From Clostridiales bacterium (GTDB lineage: Bacteria > Bacillota > Clostridia > Saccharofermentanales > Saccharofermentanaceae), in assembly GCA_017545245.1 (NCBI GenBank), contig JAFWPB010000007.1:62001-126000 (forward strand): 64,000 nucleotides of DNA. Direction: 5' to 3'. A model generated the notes under the pieces. The model did not search any database and had not been told where the DNA came from. It was given only the letters and a program-made list of their open reading frames with translations. The translations under genes were made by a program, and so were the position numbers. Below, piece after piece: positions 17,074-26,943 of the stretch; the stretch's first letter is position 1; each line of letters opens with the position of its first letter.

Positions 17074-17790
17074 TTAATTGGCCTCCTCTGTAACCTCAAG
17101 GAAGACTTCTTCGAGAGAAGCATTACCCTTTACCTCTTCCATCGTGCCGGATGCGATCAGGCGTCCGTCTTTGATGATCGCGATCTTGTCGCAGAGTTTC
17201 TCTGCCACTTCCAGAACATGGGTCGAGAAGAAGATCGCCGAGCCTTTGTTACAGAACTCACGCATCATGTTCTTAACTGTAAAAGCCGCCTTTGGATCGA
17301 GTCCTACAAAAGGCTCATCCATGACAAGAAGCTTCGGCTCATGCATGAATGCCGCGATGATCGCCAGTTTTTGTTTCATACCATGGGAATACGAGGAAAC
17401 CTGATTATTTAAAGCATCACGCAGTTCCAGTTCGGTCGCGTATCTCTCAACACGCTCTTTTCTCACATTCTTAGGAACACGGAAGATATCACCGACAAAG
17501 TTCAGAAACTGCATACCGGAAAGGTTGTCATAAAGCTCCGGGTTATCCGGGATATAAGCGGTTATGCTCTTAGCGCGGAGAGGATCTGAGGTAACAGAGA
17601 TCCCATCGATCAGGACGGTTCCCTGTTCAAAAGTATGAAGTCCGACGATGGCTTTGATCGTAGTCGTCTTTCCCGCGCCGTTATGGCCGATGAAACCGTA
17701 GATTTCGCCTGCCTTTACTTCCAGTGACAGGTCTGAAACTCCGATTTTTCCTCCCGGGTAAGTCTTAGTAAGGTGTTCAATCTTCAACAT
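17074..17790 (-). CDS. ABC transporter ATP-binding protein
   Basis: ATPase of 238 residues with Walker A GHNGAGKTTT, a Q-loop-region YIPDNPELYDNL, a degenerate signature VSSYSHGMKQKL, Walker B LLVMDEPFVGLD and the switch His in FFSTHVLE. The class is that of ABC-2 exporters. The ATG at 17790 has GGGAGGAAAT upstream; an in-frame extension to 17826 lacks one. It precedes and pairs with the permease at 15465-17072. Confidence 0.93.
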   Translation of the reverse strand: MLKIEHLTKTYPGGKIGVSDLSLEVKAGEIYGFIGHNGAGKTTTIKAIVGLHTFEQGTVLIDGISVTSDPLRAKSITAYIPDNPELYDNLSGMQFLNFVGDIFRVPKNVRKERVERYATELELRDALNNQVSSYSHGMKQKLAIIAAFMHEPKLLVMDEPFVGLDPKAAFTVKNMMREFCNKGSAIFFSTHVLEVAEKLCDKIAIIKDGRLIASGTMEEVKGNASLEEVFLEVTEEAN

Positions 17791-18099
17791 AATATTTCCT
17801 CCCATAGGTGTTATCACGATAGTCATTCTATAGTTCTTTTTCCAAGGATTCGCTAAGCAATTATAAAAAAATGGTTAATCTGCGCTTCCGCGCTCTATCT
17901 TACCATATTTTGCGTTTTCCGCTGTCATTCTCATGTCCTTTTGGTCCTCCAGAGGGTCAACTTTCTATCTTTTCAAATTTTGAACACTTTGCACAAATCA
18001 CCACTTGATTTCTATGTGTTGATATGTGAAAATAGGAACAATGATTTTCATAATCACATAATAGGGGATTATGGTTTTCGAAAGGGGCAGTCAGGGTAT
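17791..18099. other. Divergent intergenic region before the V-ATPase operon
   Basis: 309 bp between the leftward ABC genes and the rightward V-ATPase operon. The middle (17940-18060) is AT-rich. A TATAAT reads leftward at 17865-17860 without a good -35. I see no clear sigma-A promoter for the V-ATPase operon, no riboswitch and no gene. Confidence 0.5.
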
Positions 18100-18414
18100 A
18101 TGGCATCGGAACAAGTCAACCGTATCATCGAAGCAGAGAAAAAATCAGCAGATATCGAAGCAGAAGGCCGTGCCAAGGCAGATGAGATCCTGGCCCAGGC
18201 TCAGAAGAAAGCCCAGAACGAATACCAGGAAGCCCTCTCCGCAGCAAGAAAAAAAGTCGCCGACTTATATGAGAAGCATAAGACTGACGGTTCTGACGAG
18301 GAACAGGCCAGCAACGATGCTGCGGAAAAAGCGGCGGAGAAACTCCGTGATGATGCGGAACCAAACCGTGAGGCAGCGATTGCCGCAGCAATGAATATTC
18401 TGATGGGAAGGTAA
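18100..18414 (+). CDS. V-type ATP synthase subunit G/H (peripheral stalk)
   Basis: 104 residues, almost entirely helical: MASEQVNRIIEAEKKSADIEAEGRAKADE, a long Lys/Glu/Ala coiled coil ending in IAAAMNILMGR. This is the AhaH/NtpF-type stalk subunit that pairs with subunit E to hold the A3B3 head. The start at 18100 gives the canonical protein; a longer frame from 17941 reads through AT-rich intergenic DNA. First gene of the operon, 6 nt before the subunit I start. Confidence 0.88.
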   Translation: MASEQVNRIIEAEKKSADIEAEGRAKADEILAQAQKKAQNEYQEALSAARKKVADLYEKHKTDGSDEEQASNDAAEKAAEKLRDDAEPNREAAIAAAMNILMGR

Positions 18415-18420
18415 TTGCGC

Positions 18421-20493
18421 ATGGCTATCCTTCCGATGAAACACATAGAGGTCATCGCCCTGCAGAAGGACGCGAAGAACATCGTAGAGCTTCTTCAGCG
18501 TCTGGGGACCGTAGACGTTACCGAACGCTATGAGCAGGACGTAACCGATGATCTGGCTTTATTCCCGTCGAAAACAAGTCTGGTCCAGCTTGAGAAATCT
18601 GCCCAGACTGTTGATCACGCCATCTCTCTGGTAGAAGGATATTCCAAAGAAAAGAAGCCTTTCCTTTCCGGATTTGCCGGTCGTCAGGAAATGACGGCGG
18701 AGGAGTTTTCCGAGCGCGCAGAAAGAATCGATGAGACCATGAAGTTCGTCTATGACATCGAAGCTCTGGACCGTAAGATTTCTTCTGAAAAAACAGTCTA
18801 TACACATACCCGCCATCAGCTCGATGCGATCCTTCCCTGGGAGAAACTCGATATACCGATGCAGTACACCGGTTCTTCCAAGACCACCTGTATCGTCGGT
18901 AATTTCCCGGATACCTATACAGAAGCATCCTTCCATGATGCATTTACTACGCAGTATGCTGCCATGAAGCAGAGCGAGGCCGTCCTGAGCGGCAAAGAGT
19001 TCGAGCCGGAAAAACTGGAATTTCCGGAATTTTACACCGAGATCGTTTCCGCCGCTTCTGATCAGACATGTGCCTGCTTTATCGTACATAAGAAAGACTA
19101 TCAGGATGTAATGAATACACTGCGCCGCATGTCTTTCACCGCTCCGGCAGACCCGACCAAGCATCCGCCGGAAGTCCGTATCGGACGTTTGAAGAAGCGC
19201 ATGGAGGAAGCCAACACGACGATCGAAGAATCCCGTGCGAAGCTCCAGGATTACGCAGAGATACTGGATGATCTTTATTTCCTTTCCGATTATCTGATCA
19301 TGAGAAAGGATAAATATGAGATGCTCGGCAGTCTTCTCTTCTCAAAGAAGACATTTATCTTGGATGGTTTCGTTGCCGCAGAGGATTGCGATAAAGTGGT
19401 AAAAGCACTGGAGTCCAACTTCGATCTTTTCGTTGAGACGAGAGATCCTCTGGAAGACGAAGAAGTTCCCGCTAAGTTTAAAAACAATGCTTTTGTTTCA
19501 CCGGTAGAAGATATCGTTGAGTCCTATAGCGCACCGAGCAAGACGGACATCGACCCGAATCCGGTCATGAGTTTCTTCTACTATTTCTTCTTCGGCATGA
19601 TGCTTTCTGATGCCGGTTACGGTATCCTTCTTTGCCTGGGTACCCTTTTCGTTCTGAAAAAGAGAAAGCCGGAAGGCAACACTAAGAAGAACATGATGAA
19701 GTTCTTCTATTGCGGTCTGGCAACAACATTCTGGGGATTCATGTACGGCAGTTTCTTCGGAGATTTGATCGGCGTTGTTTCCGAAAATTTCTTCGATGGT
19801 TCCCGCTGGCTGCCCCCAATCTGGTTCGATCCGAGTAAAGACCCGATGAAGCTCCTGATACTGAGCTTTATCCTGGGATTCCTGCATATCTGCATCGGTC
19901 TGGGTGCCAACTTCTACAGAATGTGGAAGAACGGCGACAAAGTCGGTGCGATCTGTGATTGTGGCTTCTGGCATCTGACATTTGCCGGACTTGCGATCCT
20001 TCTTTTCCCGATGGTAGCGCCGATGATGGCTCCGGTTACGATCCCGGATTCCGTTCCGCTTGCGGACATCGGTAAATATGTAGCCCTGGCGGGCGTAGCC
20101 GGTCTGGTTCTTACCGGCGGCAGAAAAGCAAAGGGAATCGTCGGAAAGATCATCGGCGGTGTAGGCACGATCTACGGCGTCACGGGTTATTTCAGTGATC
20201 TTCTTTCTTATTCCCGTCTGATGGCTCTTGGCCTGGTTACGGGTATCATCGGAAGTGTTGCCAACATGATCGGCACACTCTTCGGATCAGGAATCGTGAA
20301 GCTTCTTATCTTCATCTTCGTATTCCTGTTCTTCCATGCGATTAATCTGGGCATCAGTGCTCTCGGCGCTTATGTTCATGTTAATAGACTTCAGTATGTA
20401 GAATTTTTCGCGAAGTTCTACGATGGCGGCGGAATTATGTTCCACCCCTTTACTGGTAACACCAAACACTTCAAAATTAAGGAGGACAATTAA
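18421..20493 (+). CDS. atpI: V-type ATP synthase subunit I (membrane a-subunit)
   Basis: 690 residues. The N-terminal half (1-350) is the cytoplasmic coiled-coil domain starting MAILPMKHIEVIALQK. The C-terminal half has about seven helices, opening with PVMSFFYYFFFGMMLSDAGYG, with GFMYGSFFGDLIGV and the ion-path block TIYGVTGYFSDLLSYSRLMALGLVTG (essential Arg in LSYSRLMALGL). Forms the stator channel against the K ring. The preferred ATG lies 6 nt past the previous stop. One AAAAGCACTG copy sits at 19401-19410. Confidence 0.95.
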   Translation: MAILPMKHIEVIALQKDAKNIVELLQRLGTVDVTERYEQDVTDDLALFPSKTSLVQLEKSAQTVDHAISLVEGYSKEKKPFLSGFAGRQEMTAEEFSERAERIDETMKFVYDIEALDRKISSEKTVYTHTRHQLDAILPWEKLDIPMQYTGSSKTTCIVGNFPDTYTEASFHDAFTTQYAAMKQSEAVLSGKEFEPEKLEFPEFYTEIVSAASDQTCACFIVHKKDYQDVMNTLRRMSFTAPADPTKHPPEVRIGRLKKRMEEANTTIEESRAKLQDYAEILDDLYFLSDYLIMRKDKYEMLGSLLFSKKTFILDGFVAAEDCDKVVKALESNFDLFVETRDPLEDEEVPAKFKNNAFVSPVEDIVESYSAPSKTDIDPNPVMSFFYYFFFGMMLSDAGYGILLCLGTLFVLKKRKPEGNTKKNMMKFFYCGLATTFWGFMYGSFFGDLIGVVSENFFDGSRWLPPIWFDPSKDPMKLLILSFILGFLHICIGLGANFYRMWKNGDKVGAICDCGFWHLTFAGLAILLFPMVAPMMAPVTIPDSVPLADIGKYVALAGVAGLVLTGGRKAKGIVGKIIGGVGTIYGVTGYFSDLLSYSRLMALGLVTGIIGSVANMIGTLFGSGIVKLLIFIFVFLFFHAINLGISALGAYVHVNRLQYVEFFAKFYDGGGIMFHPFTGNTKHFKIKEDN

Positions 20494-20973
20494 ATGAATT
20501 GGGGCATGTTACTGGCATTATTAGGAGCAGGACTGGCAGTTACGACAAATTGTATCGGCTCGTCCAAAGGCGTAGGTATGGTGGCAGAGGCTTCCTCTCC
20601 GGTCATCGCAGAGGATTCAAGCAAGTTCAGTAAGCTTCTGATCCTCATGCTTCTCCCTGGTTCTCAGGGTCTGTACGGACTGGTTATCGCCATCCTGACA
20701 CTGACACAGATCGGTATTCTCGGGGGAACACCTGTTACTACATTGTCTACAGGTCTTCTCTATCTGATCGCTTGTCTGCCGATGGCTGTCGGAGGTTTGA
20801 TCTCCGCTTTGTTCCAGGCACGCGTTGCTCTTACAGGTGTAAACCTCATTTCCAAGAGACCTCAGGATTCCGGTAAAGCAGTTACTTCTGCTTCCCTCGT
20901 TGAGCTCTATGCTCTTCTGAGTCTGGTTACATCTCTTCTGATGGTCATGAACGTAAATAGTCTTGGACTGTAA
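20494..20973 (+). CDS. atpK: V-type ATP synthase subunit K (rotor ring)
   Basis: 159 residues forming four helices, the duplicated two-hairpin form seen in NtpK. The ion-binding carboxylate is Glu137 in SASLVELYALLSL. Polar partners are Gln58 in LLPGSQGLYG and Gln108 in ALFQARVAL, which match the sodium-ligand glutamines of the Enterococcus hirae ring by my alignment. The ATG directly follows the subunit I stop, with AAGGAGG upstream inside that gene. Confidence 0.95.
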   Translation: MNWGMLLALLGAGLAVTTNCIGSSKGVGMVAEASSPVIAEDSSKFSKLLILMLLPGSQGLYGLVIAILTLTQIGILGGTPVTTLSTGLLYLIACLPMAVGGLISALFQARVALTGVNLISKRPQDSGKAVTSASLVELYALLSLVTSLLMVMNVNSLGL

Positions 20974-20987
20974 TTGAAGGAGCAGAT

Positions 20988-21578
20988 ATGGCAGGTATAG
21001 ATTCCATCATCGACCGCATTCTTAAGGATGCGAGAGAAAGCGCGGATGCACGTGTTGTCCGTGCGGAGGAAGATGCCGGAAAGCTGATCGAAAAGAAAAA
21101 AGCGCAGGCGAAAGAAGAAGAAGCCCGTATGCTGAAAGAGGCGGAAGCAATCATTGCATCCCAGGCCAAGCAGCAGCGTGCGACGCAGAACACTAAATCC
21201 CAGCGCCGTATTCTCACTGAGCGCGTCGCCATGATCGATGAGATCATCGCCGAAGCGAAAAAGCGTATCCGCAGTCTCCCATCCGCAGAGCGCCTTGCTA
21301 TGGTCAAGAGTTTCGTTCTTGCCAACAGTGAAGGCGCCGACGGCGAACTGATCCTGTCCGAAGCCGATAAGAAAGATCTCCCGGGTTCTTTTCTCGAAGA
21401 ACTCTCCAAGGAGACGAACTCGACCATCAAGCTTTCCGACAGGACGGGCGATTTCGAAGCCGGTTGTATCCTGATCTGTGGAGATTATGAATACAACGGG
21501 ACGATCGATGCCATTGTTGCGGATAAAGAAAATGAGATCCGCGACACGATCAATCAAGTGCTTTTTGCGAAGAAATAA
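20988..21578 (+). CDS. atpE: V-type ATP synthase subunit E (peripheral stalk)
   Basis: 196 residues: a long N-terminal helix rich in Ala, Glu and Lys (about 1-100) and a C-terminal alpha/beta domain (LILSEADKKDLPGSFLEEL ... GDFEAGCILICGDYEYNGTIDAIV) that contacts the head. Length and position after K are normal. An AAAAGCACTT copy sits in antisense at 21565-21556, where the gene strand reads the codons for VLF. Confidence 0.93.
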   Translation: MAGIDSIIDRILKDARESADARVVRAEEDAGKLIEKKKAQAKEEEARMLKEAEAIIASQAKQQRATQNTKSQRRILTERVAMIDEIIAEAKKRIRSLPSAERLAMVKSFVLANSEGADGELILSEADKKDLPGSFLEELSKETNSTIKLSDRTGDFEAGCILICGDYEYNGTIDAIVADKENEIRDTINQVLFAKK

Positions 21579-21624
21579 GTAATAAGCCAAGACACTACTT
21601 TTATATGAAAGGATAACGAAGGTC

Positions 21625-22611
21625 ATGGGACCAGCTGTTTCAAAATATGCATATTCCGTTTCCGGAGCGCATGTCTATGAAAAGTCGTTCTTTACCAAGA
21701 GTGACATGGACAAGCTTCTGACTGCGCTGTCTTATGACGCGGTGGTAACGATGCTTGCGGACCGCGGCTGGCCGATGCCGGATGATACCCGTGACAGCGG
21801 GAAAATCCTGGATAACGAGATGAAGCGTGCCTGGTCGTGGGTCAAAGAATCCGCGCCGGATCCGAACATCTTCTCTGTTTTGATCCTTCGGAACGACTAC
21901 CACAATCTCAAGGCCGGCATCAAGTGCCTGCTGAGTGATTTTGATGTCGATTCTCACTTCGTGACTCCGAGTAATATCGATCCGCAGCTCATGAAGGAGG
22001 CTATTGAGACCCACGATTTCGGGAAACTCCCTGAGCCTTTCTCCTCACTCGGACCGGAAGTCTATGATCTTCTGGTACGTACCGGTGACGGACAGCTGGC
22101 GGACATTGACATTGACAGAAAGTGTCTCGACGAGATCTCCAAGGCGGCAAAGGCCACCGGTGTTGATCTTCTGAAAGAAGAAATGGAGATCTATACTGCA
22201 ACAACAAATATCAAGACAGCATTCCGCGCCATCAAGACGGGAAAAGATGCCGACTTCCTGGAGCGGGCGCTTTCGAACGGATGCACGACGGTTTCGAAGG
22301 AGAAACTCGTGGCGTGCGCGAATTCCGAAAAGAAAATGGAGGATCTTCTTTCCTACCTCGATTCGACGCCCTACAGTTCGGGGACTAAATATTTGTCCTC
22401 TTCCCCGGCGGACTTCGAAAAGTGGGTAGACGATAAGATGATCTCTCTTCTTCTGCCGACCCGGCACAGTCCTCTCGGACCGGAACCGCTCATCGGTTTC
22501 TATCTGGGAAAAGAAGCTGAGGTCAGAAATGTTAGGATCATCATGGCCGCGAAGCAGAACGATCTGCCGCTGGACGTGGTTGCGAAGAGATTAAGGAGGC
22601 TGTATGAGTAA
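21625..22611 (+). CDS. atpC: V-type ATP synthase subunit C (rotor-axle socket)
   Basis: 328 residues of the V-ATPase AC39/C family, which connects the central stalk to the K ring. YAYSVSGAHVYEKSFFTKSDMDKLL at the start, NDYHNLKAGIKCLLSD, and a C-terminal GPEPLIGFYLGKEAEVRNVRIIMAAK are characteristic. It overlaps the subunit F start by 8 nt. Confidence 0.93.
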   Translation: MGPAVSKYAYSVSGAHVYEKSFFTKSDMDKLLTALSYDAVVTMLADRGWPMPDDTRDSGKILDNEMKRAWSWVKESAPDPNIFSVLILRNDYHNLKAGIKCLLSDFDVDSHFVTPSNIDPQLMKEAIETHDFGKLPEPFSSLGPEVYDLLVRTGDGQLADIDIDRKCLDEISKAAKATGVDLLKEEMEIYTATTNIKTAFRAIKTGKDADFLERALSNGCTTVSKEKLVACANSEKKMEDLLSYLDSTPYSSGTKYLSSSPADFEKWVDDKMISLLLPTRHSPLGPEPLIGFYLGKEAEVRNVRIIMAAKQNDLPLDVVAKRLRRLYE

Positions 22612-22921
22612 GATTGCCGCCATGGGCGATAGAGACAGTATATACGGCTTTGCTTCCATCGGACTGGATATCTTTCCTTTGGACCGTATGGATAATCCGG
22701 CGACCACGCTGCACAATCTGGCGCAGGGCGAATATGCCGTTATTCTGATCACGGAATCGCTGGCCAAGAAACTGGAAACAGAGATAGATAAATACAGCGA
22801 CAAACCGCTTCCTGTGATCCTGCCGATCCCGGGCGTGACCGGAAACGAAGGAATGGGCATGAAGGCCATTTCCAAATCGGTAGAAAAAGCAGTCGGAAGC
22901 GATATTTTGAAAGAACAGTAA
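22604..22921 (+). CDS. atpF: V-type ATP synthase subunit F (central stalk)
   Basis: 105 residues with the Rossmann-like start [26 protein letters not shown] and [20 protein letters not shown] near the end. Subunit F binds D in the central shaft. Its start lies inside the last codons of subunit C. Confidence 0.92.
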   Translation: MSKIAAMGDRDSIYGFASIGLDIFPLDRMDNPATTLHNLAQGEYAVILITESLAKKLETEIDKYSDKPLPVILPIPGVTGNEGMGMKAISKSVEKAVGSDILKEQ

Positions 22922-22941
22922 GCATTAAAGGAGCGAAGAAC

Positions 22942-24708
22942 ATGAGTAAGGGATCGATCGTCAAGGTCTCCGGACCATTGGTAATTGCAGAAGGCATGCG
23001 TGATGCAAACCTTTTCGACGTGGTACGTGTAAGTAACGAGCGTCTGATCGGCGAGATCATCGAGATGCACGGCGACCGTGCTTCCATTCAGGTCTACGAG
23101 GAAACCGCAGGATTGAAAGCCGGCGAGCCGGTAGAATCAACAGGACTTCCGCTTTCCGTTGAATTGGGACCCGGCCTGATCGGTGGTATCTTCGACGGTA
23201 TCCAGAGACCGCTGGAATCCATTATGGAGAAGATCGGAAATAACCTCTCCCGTGGTATCGAAGTTCCTTCCCTTTCGCGTGACGCCGTTTGGAAATTCGA
23301 AGCGACCAAGAACAATGGTGATCAGGTCGTAGAAGGCGATACGATCGGTATCGTGCAGGAGACCGAGACCGTTAAGCATAAGATCCTGGTACCTCCGGGA
23401 GTGAACGGCACGATCGTTTCCATTAAGAGTGGTGAATATAAACTTGAGGATCCGGTAGGCTCCATTAAGACAGATAAGGGCGAAGAGATCCCGCTGATGC
23501 TTTATCAGCGCTGGCCGGTACGTAAAGGCCGTCCATATGTCAAGAAGCATGCCCCGACGATGCCGCTTGTTACCGGACAGCGTGTTATCGACTGCATGTT
23601 CCCGATCGCCAAAGGCGGTGTAGCTGCCATCCCGGGTCCTTTTGGATCAGGAAAGACGGTTACCCAGCACCAGCTCGCGAAGTGGGCGCAGGCCGACATC
23701 GTTGTTTACATCGGCTGTGGTGAGCGTGGTAACGAGATGACCGACGTTTTGAATGAGTTCCCGGAACTCATCGACCCGTACACCGGAGAGAGCTTGATGA
23801 AGCGTACCGTGCTCATCGCGAATACTTCGGATATGCCTGTTGCAGCTCGTGAGGCTTCCATTTATACAGGTATTACGATTGCTGAATATTTCCGTGACAT
23901 GGGTTACTCCGTAGCCCTCATGGCAGACTCTACTTCCCGTTGGGCGGAGGCGCTCCGTGAAATGTCCGGCCGTCTCGAAGAGATGCCTGGTGAAGAAGGT
24001 TACCCGGCATACCTCGGTTCCCGTCTGGCGCAGTTCTATGAGCGTGCCGGCCGTGTAACGACACTTGGTTCCGAAGGTCTGGAAGGTTCCCTTTCCGCGA
24101 TCGGTGCCGTATCTCCTCCGGGTGGTGATATTTCCGAGCCGGTATCCCAGGCGACCCTTCGTATCGTTAAGGTATTCTGGGGCTTGGATGCAGGTCTTGC
24201 TTATAAGCGTCACTTCCCGGCCATCAACTGGCTCACAAGTTATTCGCTTTATACCGATTCTCTCGCAGGCTGGTTCGACGAGAACGTTTCTCCTGAGTGG
24301 AACGCCAATCGTGCCCGCATGATGCTCATCCTGCAGGAAGAAGCCGAGCTCGAGGAAATCGTAAAACTCGTTGGTATGGACGCCCTCTCTTCTACTGACC
24401 GTCTGAAGATGGAAGTAGCAAGATCCATTCGTGAGGACTTCCTGCACCAGCTGGCTTTCCACGAGGTCGATACCCATACTTCGTTGAAGAAGCAGGATTA
24501 CATGATGAAGCTGATCCTGGATTACTACGACAAGGCTACCGGCGCACTGGAAATGGGCGCAGATATCGAAGCTCTGGTTGCCCTTCCTGTCCGTGAAAAG
24601 ATCGGACGTTTCAAGTACATTGCTGAAGACGATGCGGAGAATGAATTCATCTCCATCGGCGCGCAGCTCGCTTTTGAACTTTCCGAGCTGTTTAGTGAGG
24701 AGGAATAA
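22942..24708 (+). CDS. atpA: V-type ATP synthase catalytic subunit A
   Basis: 588 residues, the normal length. The N-terminal beta-barrel is followed by the non-homologous insert ([15 protein letters not shown]), then Walker A GPFGSGKT at 232-239, [13 protein letters not shown] with the catalytic Glu, and [16 protein letters not shown]. It hydrolyses or makes ATP at the A/B interface. An AAGGAG site lies 8 nt before the ATG. Confidence 0.97.
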   Translation: MSKGSIVKVSGPLVIAEGMRDANLFDVVRVSNERLIGEIIEMHGDRASIQVYEETAGLKAGEPVESTGLPLSVELGPGLIGGIFDGIQRPLESIMEKIGNNLSRGIEVPSLSRDAVWKFEATKNNGDQVVEGDTIGIVQETETVKHKILVPPGVNGTIVSIKSGEYKLEDPVGSIKTDKGEEIPLMLYQRWPVRKGRPYVKKHAPTMPLVTGQRVIDCMFPIAKGGVAAIPGPFGSGKTVTQHQLAKWAQADIVVYIGCGERGNEMTDVLNEFPELIDPYTGESLMKRTVLIANTSDMPVAAREASIYTGITIAEYFRDMGYSVALMADSTSRWAEALREMSGRLEEMPGEEGYPAYLGSRLAQFYERAGRVTTLGSEGLEGSLSAIGAVSPPGGDISEPVSQATLRIVKVFWGLDAGLAYKRHFPAINWLTSYSLYTDSLAGWFDENVSPEWNANRARMMLILQEEAELEEIVKLVGMDALSSTDRLKMEVARSIREDFLHQLAFHEVDTHTSLKKQDYMMKLILDYYDKATGALEMGADIEALVALPVREKIGRFKYIAEDDAENEFISIGAQLAFELSELFSEEE

Positions 24709-24711
24709 GAC

Positions 24712-26085
24712 ATGGCAAAAGAATACCGTACCATATCGGAAGTTGCCGGACCGTTGATGATGGTCCGTGGCGTCTCGGACGTCAGCTATAACGAACTCGG
24801 TGAGATCGAGCTCGCCAATGGTGAGAAGCGTCGTTGCCGTGTTCTCGAGATCGATGGCAGCAATGCCCTGGTCCAGCTCTTTGAGAGCGGCGCCGGTATC
24901 AACCTGGCAGACAGTAAAGTAAGATTCTCCGGCAAGCAGATGGAGCTTCCGGTAAGTAAGGATATGCTGGGCCGTGTATTTGACGGACTCGGTCGTCCGA
25001 TCGACGATGGCCCGGAGATCATCCCGGAAAAGCGCATGGACGTTAACGGTCTCCCGATGAACCCGGCAGCCAGAAACTTCCCGAATGAGTTTATCCAGAC
25101 CGGCGTTTCCGCCATCGATGGTCTGAACACACTGGTTCGTGGTCAGAAGCTCCCGATCTTCTCGGCTTCCGGTCTTCCGCACGCCAACCTCGCGGCGCAG
25201 ATCGCCCGTCAGGCAAAGGTACGCGGTACCGACGAGAACTTCGCCGTTGTTTTTGCCGCTATCGGTATCACGTTCGAGGAAGCGAACTTCTTCATGGACA
25301 GTTTCCGTGAGACAGGCGCGATCGACCGTACCGTTCTTTTTATCAACCTTGCTAACGACCCGGCTGTTGAACGTATCGCGACACCGCGTATGGCGCTGAC
25401 CGCTGCGGAATATCTGGCATTCGAACTCGACATGCACGTACTGGTCATCCTGACGGATATCACGAACTACGCCGATGCCCTCCGTGAGGTTTCCGCCGCA
25501 CGTAAAGAAGTACCGGGCCGTCGTGGTTATCCGGGTTACATGTACACCGACCTGGCTTCTCTTTATGAAAGAGCCGGCCGTCAGAAGGGCAAGACCGGTT
25601 CCATTACCATGATCCCGATCCTGACCATGCCTGAGGACGATAAGACGCACCCGATCCCGGACCTTACCGGATACATCACTGAGGGACAGATCATCCTCTC
25701 CCGTGACCTCTACCGTAAGGGCGTTATGCCGCCGATCGACGTTCTCCCTTCCCTTTCCCGTCTCAAGGATAAGGGTATCGGCGAAGGCAAGACACGTGAA
25801 GACCACAGTAACACCATGAACCAGCTCTTCTCTGCCTATGCCCGTGGTAAAGAGGCAAAAGAACTCATGGTCATCCTTGGTGAAGCTGCTCTTACTGATA
25901 TGGATAAGCTCTACGCGAAGTTCTCCGATGCGTTCGAGAAAGAATATGTATCCCAGGGCTTTAATAAGGACAGAGATATCGAGGAAACACTCGACCTTGG
26001 CTGGAAGCTGCTGCGCATCCTCCCGAGATCCGAGCACAAGCGTATCAGCGACAAGCTCCTCGATAAGTACTACGACGAGAAATAA
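24712..26085 (+). CDS. atpB: V-type ATP synthase regulatory subunit B
   Basis: 457 residues. It lacks a Walker A in the usual place ([18 protein letters not shown]), as expected of the non-catalytic B subunit. It retains [45 protein letters not shown], a very conserved B-subunit block. It starts 3 nt after subunit A. Confidence 0.97.
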   Translation: MAKEYRTISEVAGPLMMVRGVSDVSYNELGEIELANGEKRRCRVLEIDGSNALVQLFESGAGINLADSKVRFSGKQMELPVSKDMLGRVFDGLGRPIDDGPEIIPEKRMDVNGLPMNPAARNFPNEFIQTGVSAIDGLNTLVRGQKLPIFSASGLPHANLAAQIARQAKVRGTDENFAVVFAAIGITFEEANFFMDSFRETGAIDRTVLFINLANDPAVERIATPRMALTAAEYLAFELDMHVLVILTDITNYADALREVSAARKEVPGRRGYPGYMYTDLASLYERAGRQKGKTGSITMIPILTMPEDDKTHPIPDLTGYITEGQIILSRDLYRKGVMPPIDVLPSLSRLKDKGIGEGKTREDHSNTMNQLFSAYARGKEAKELMVILGEAALTDMDKLYAKFSDAFEKEYVSQGFNKDRDIEETLDLGWKLLRILPRSEHKRISDKLLDKYYDEK

Positions 26086-26102
26086 GAAAGTGATCTGAAA
26101 GA

Positions 26103-26798
26103 ATGGCAACCGCTAATGTAAATCCAACCAGAATGGAACTCACTCGCTTGAAGAAGCGTTTGATTACTGCGCGCCGCGGACATAAGCTCCTGAAGGACAA
26201 GCGTGATGAACTCATGCGTCAGTTCCTTGAAGCCGTCCGTGAGAATAAGCGTGTACGCCGTGAGGTGGAAGCGAAACTTGAAGTTGCCAATCAGCACATG
26301 TCCGTCGCCCGTTCCCTGATGTCGAACCAGGCGATCTCCGTAGCCATGATGTACCACAAGCAGAGCATGTCTCTGGAAGTGTCCGAAAAGAACGTCATGA
26401 GCGTCAAGGTGCCGGTATTTAAGGCACAGTACAAAACCGCAGATGAAGGCGACATTTATTCGTATGGTTATTCTTTCACACCGATCGATCTCGATGACGC
26501 GATCCTGGCTTTGTCGGACATCATGCCGGACCTCATTGCGCTGGCCGAGATCGAGAAAAAGTGTCAGCTCATGGCATCTGAAATCGAGAAAACGCGTCGT
26601 CGTGTTAATGCTCTTGAGCACGTCATGATCCCGGATTACGAGGAAAAGATCCGCTACATCACCATGAAGCTCGATGAGAGCGAACGTTCCGCCACGACAC
26701 GTCTCATGAAGGTTAAGGACATGATGATCGAAAAGACCATCCGTGAGCGTCAGGCGCGTGAACAGGAACTGGATTCCAAGCTGGCCGAGGAAGGCTGA
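26103..26798 (+). CDS. atpD: V-type ATP synthase subunit D (central shaft)
   Basis: 231 residues starting MATANVNPTRMELTRLKKRL, with GHKLLKDKRDELMRQF and a C-terminal MIPDYEEKIRYITMKLDESERS helix. The two long helices form the rotor axle. Last gene of the operon; a terminator follows at 26862. Confidence 0.95.
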   Translation: MATANVNPTRMELTRLKKRLITARRGHKLLKDKRDELMRQFLEAVRENKRVRREVEAKLEVANQHMSVARSLMSNQAISVAMMYHKQSMSLEVSEKNVMSVKVPVFKAQYKTADEGDIYSYGYSFTPIDLDDAILALSDIMPDLIALAEIEKKCQLMASEIEKTRRRVNALEHVMIPDYEEKIRYITMKLDESERSATTRLMKVKDMMIEKTIRERQAREQELDSKLAEEG

Positions 26799-26861
26799 GG
26801 AAAACTTTTCCCTGGTCTTGGAATCACTTCTTCTCTTTACAACATGCTTTTTCATTTTCTT

Positions 26862-26889
26862 CCACTTCATTAATCGAAGTGGATTTTTT
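26862..26889 (+). terminator. V-ATPase operon terminator
   Basis: CCACTTC/GAAGTGG stem with an ATTAATC loop, followed by ATTTTTTA. It ends the nine-gene operon and lies 4 nt before the next promoter. Confidence 0.88.
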
Positions 26890-26892
26890 ATA

Positions 26893-26921
26893 TTGCCATT
26901 ATAACGGTATACCGTTATAAT
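26893..26921 (+). promoter_or_regulatory. Promoter with embedded 24-bp palindrome
   Basis: TTGCCA (26893-26898) and TATAAT (26916-26921) with a 17-bp spacer. A perfect palindrome of 24 bp (26898-26921, half-site ATTATAACGGTA) fills the spacer and the -10. A dimeric HTH protein bound here would block RNA polymerase. This is the usual layout of an autoregulated antitoxin promoter, and the next gene encodes an HTH protein. Confidence 0.85.
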
Positions 26922-26943
26922 ATTCACAAGGCAGGTGAAGATC

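Noticed and set aside
23647..26109. Very long open frame antisense to the V-ATPase A and B genes
   Set aside because: A shadow of strongly biased codons in two certain genes; no ribosome site or recognisable domain.
26898..26921. Palindrome as a phage attachment site
   Set aside because: No integrase nearby, and it fits exactly within a -35/-10 promoter before an HTH gene.
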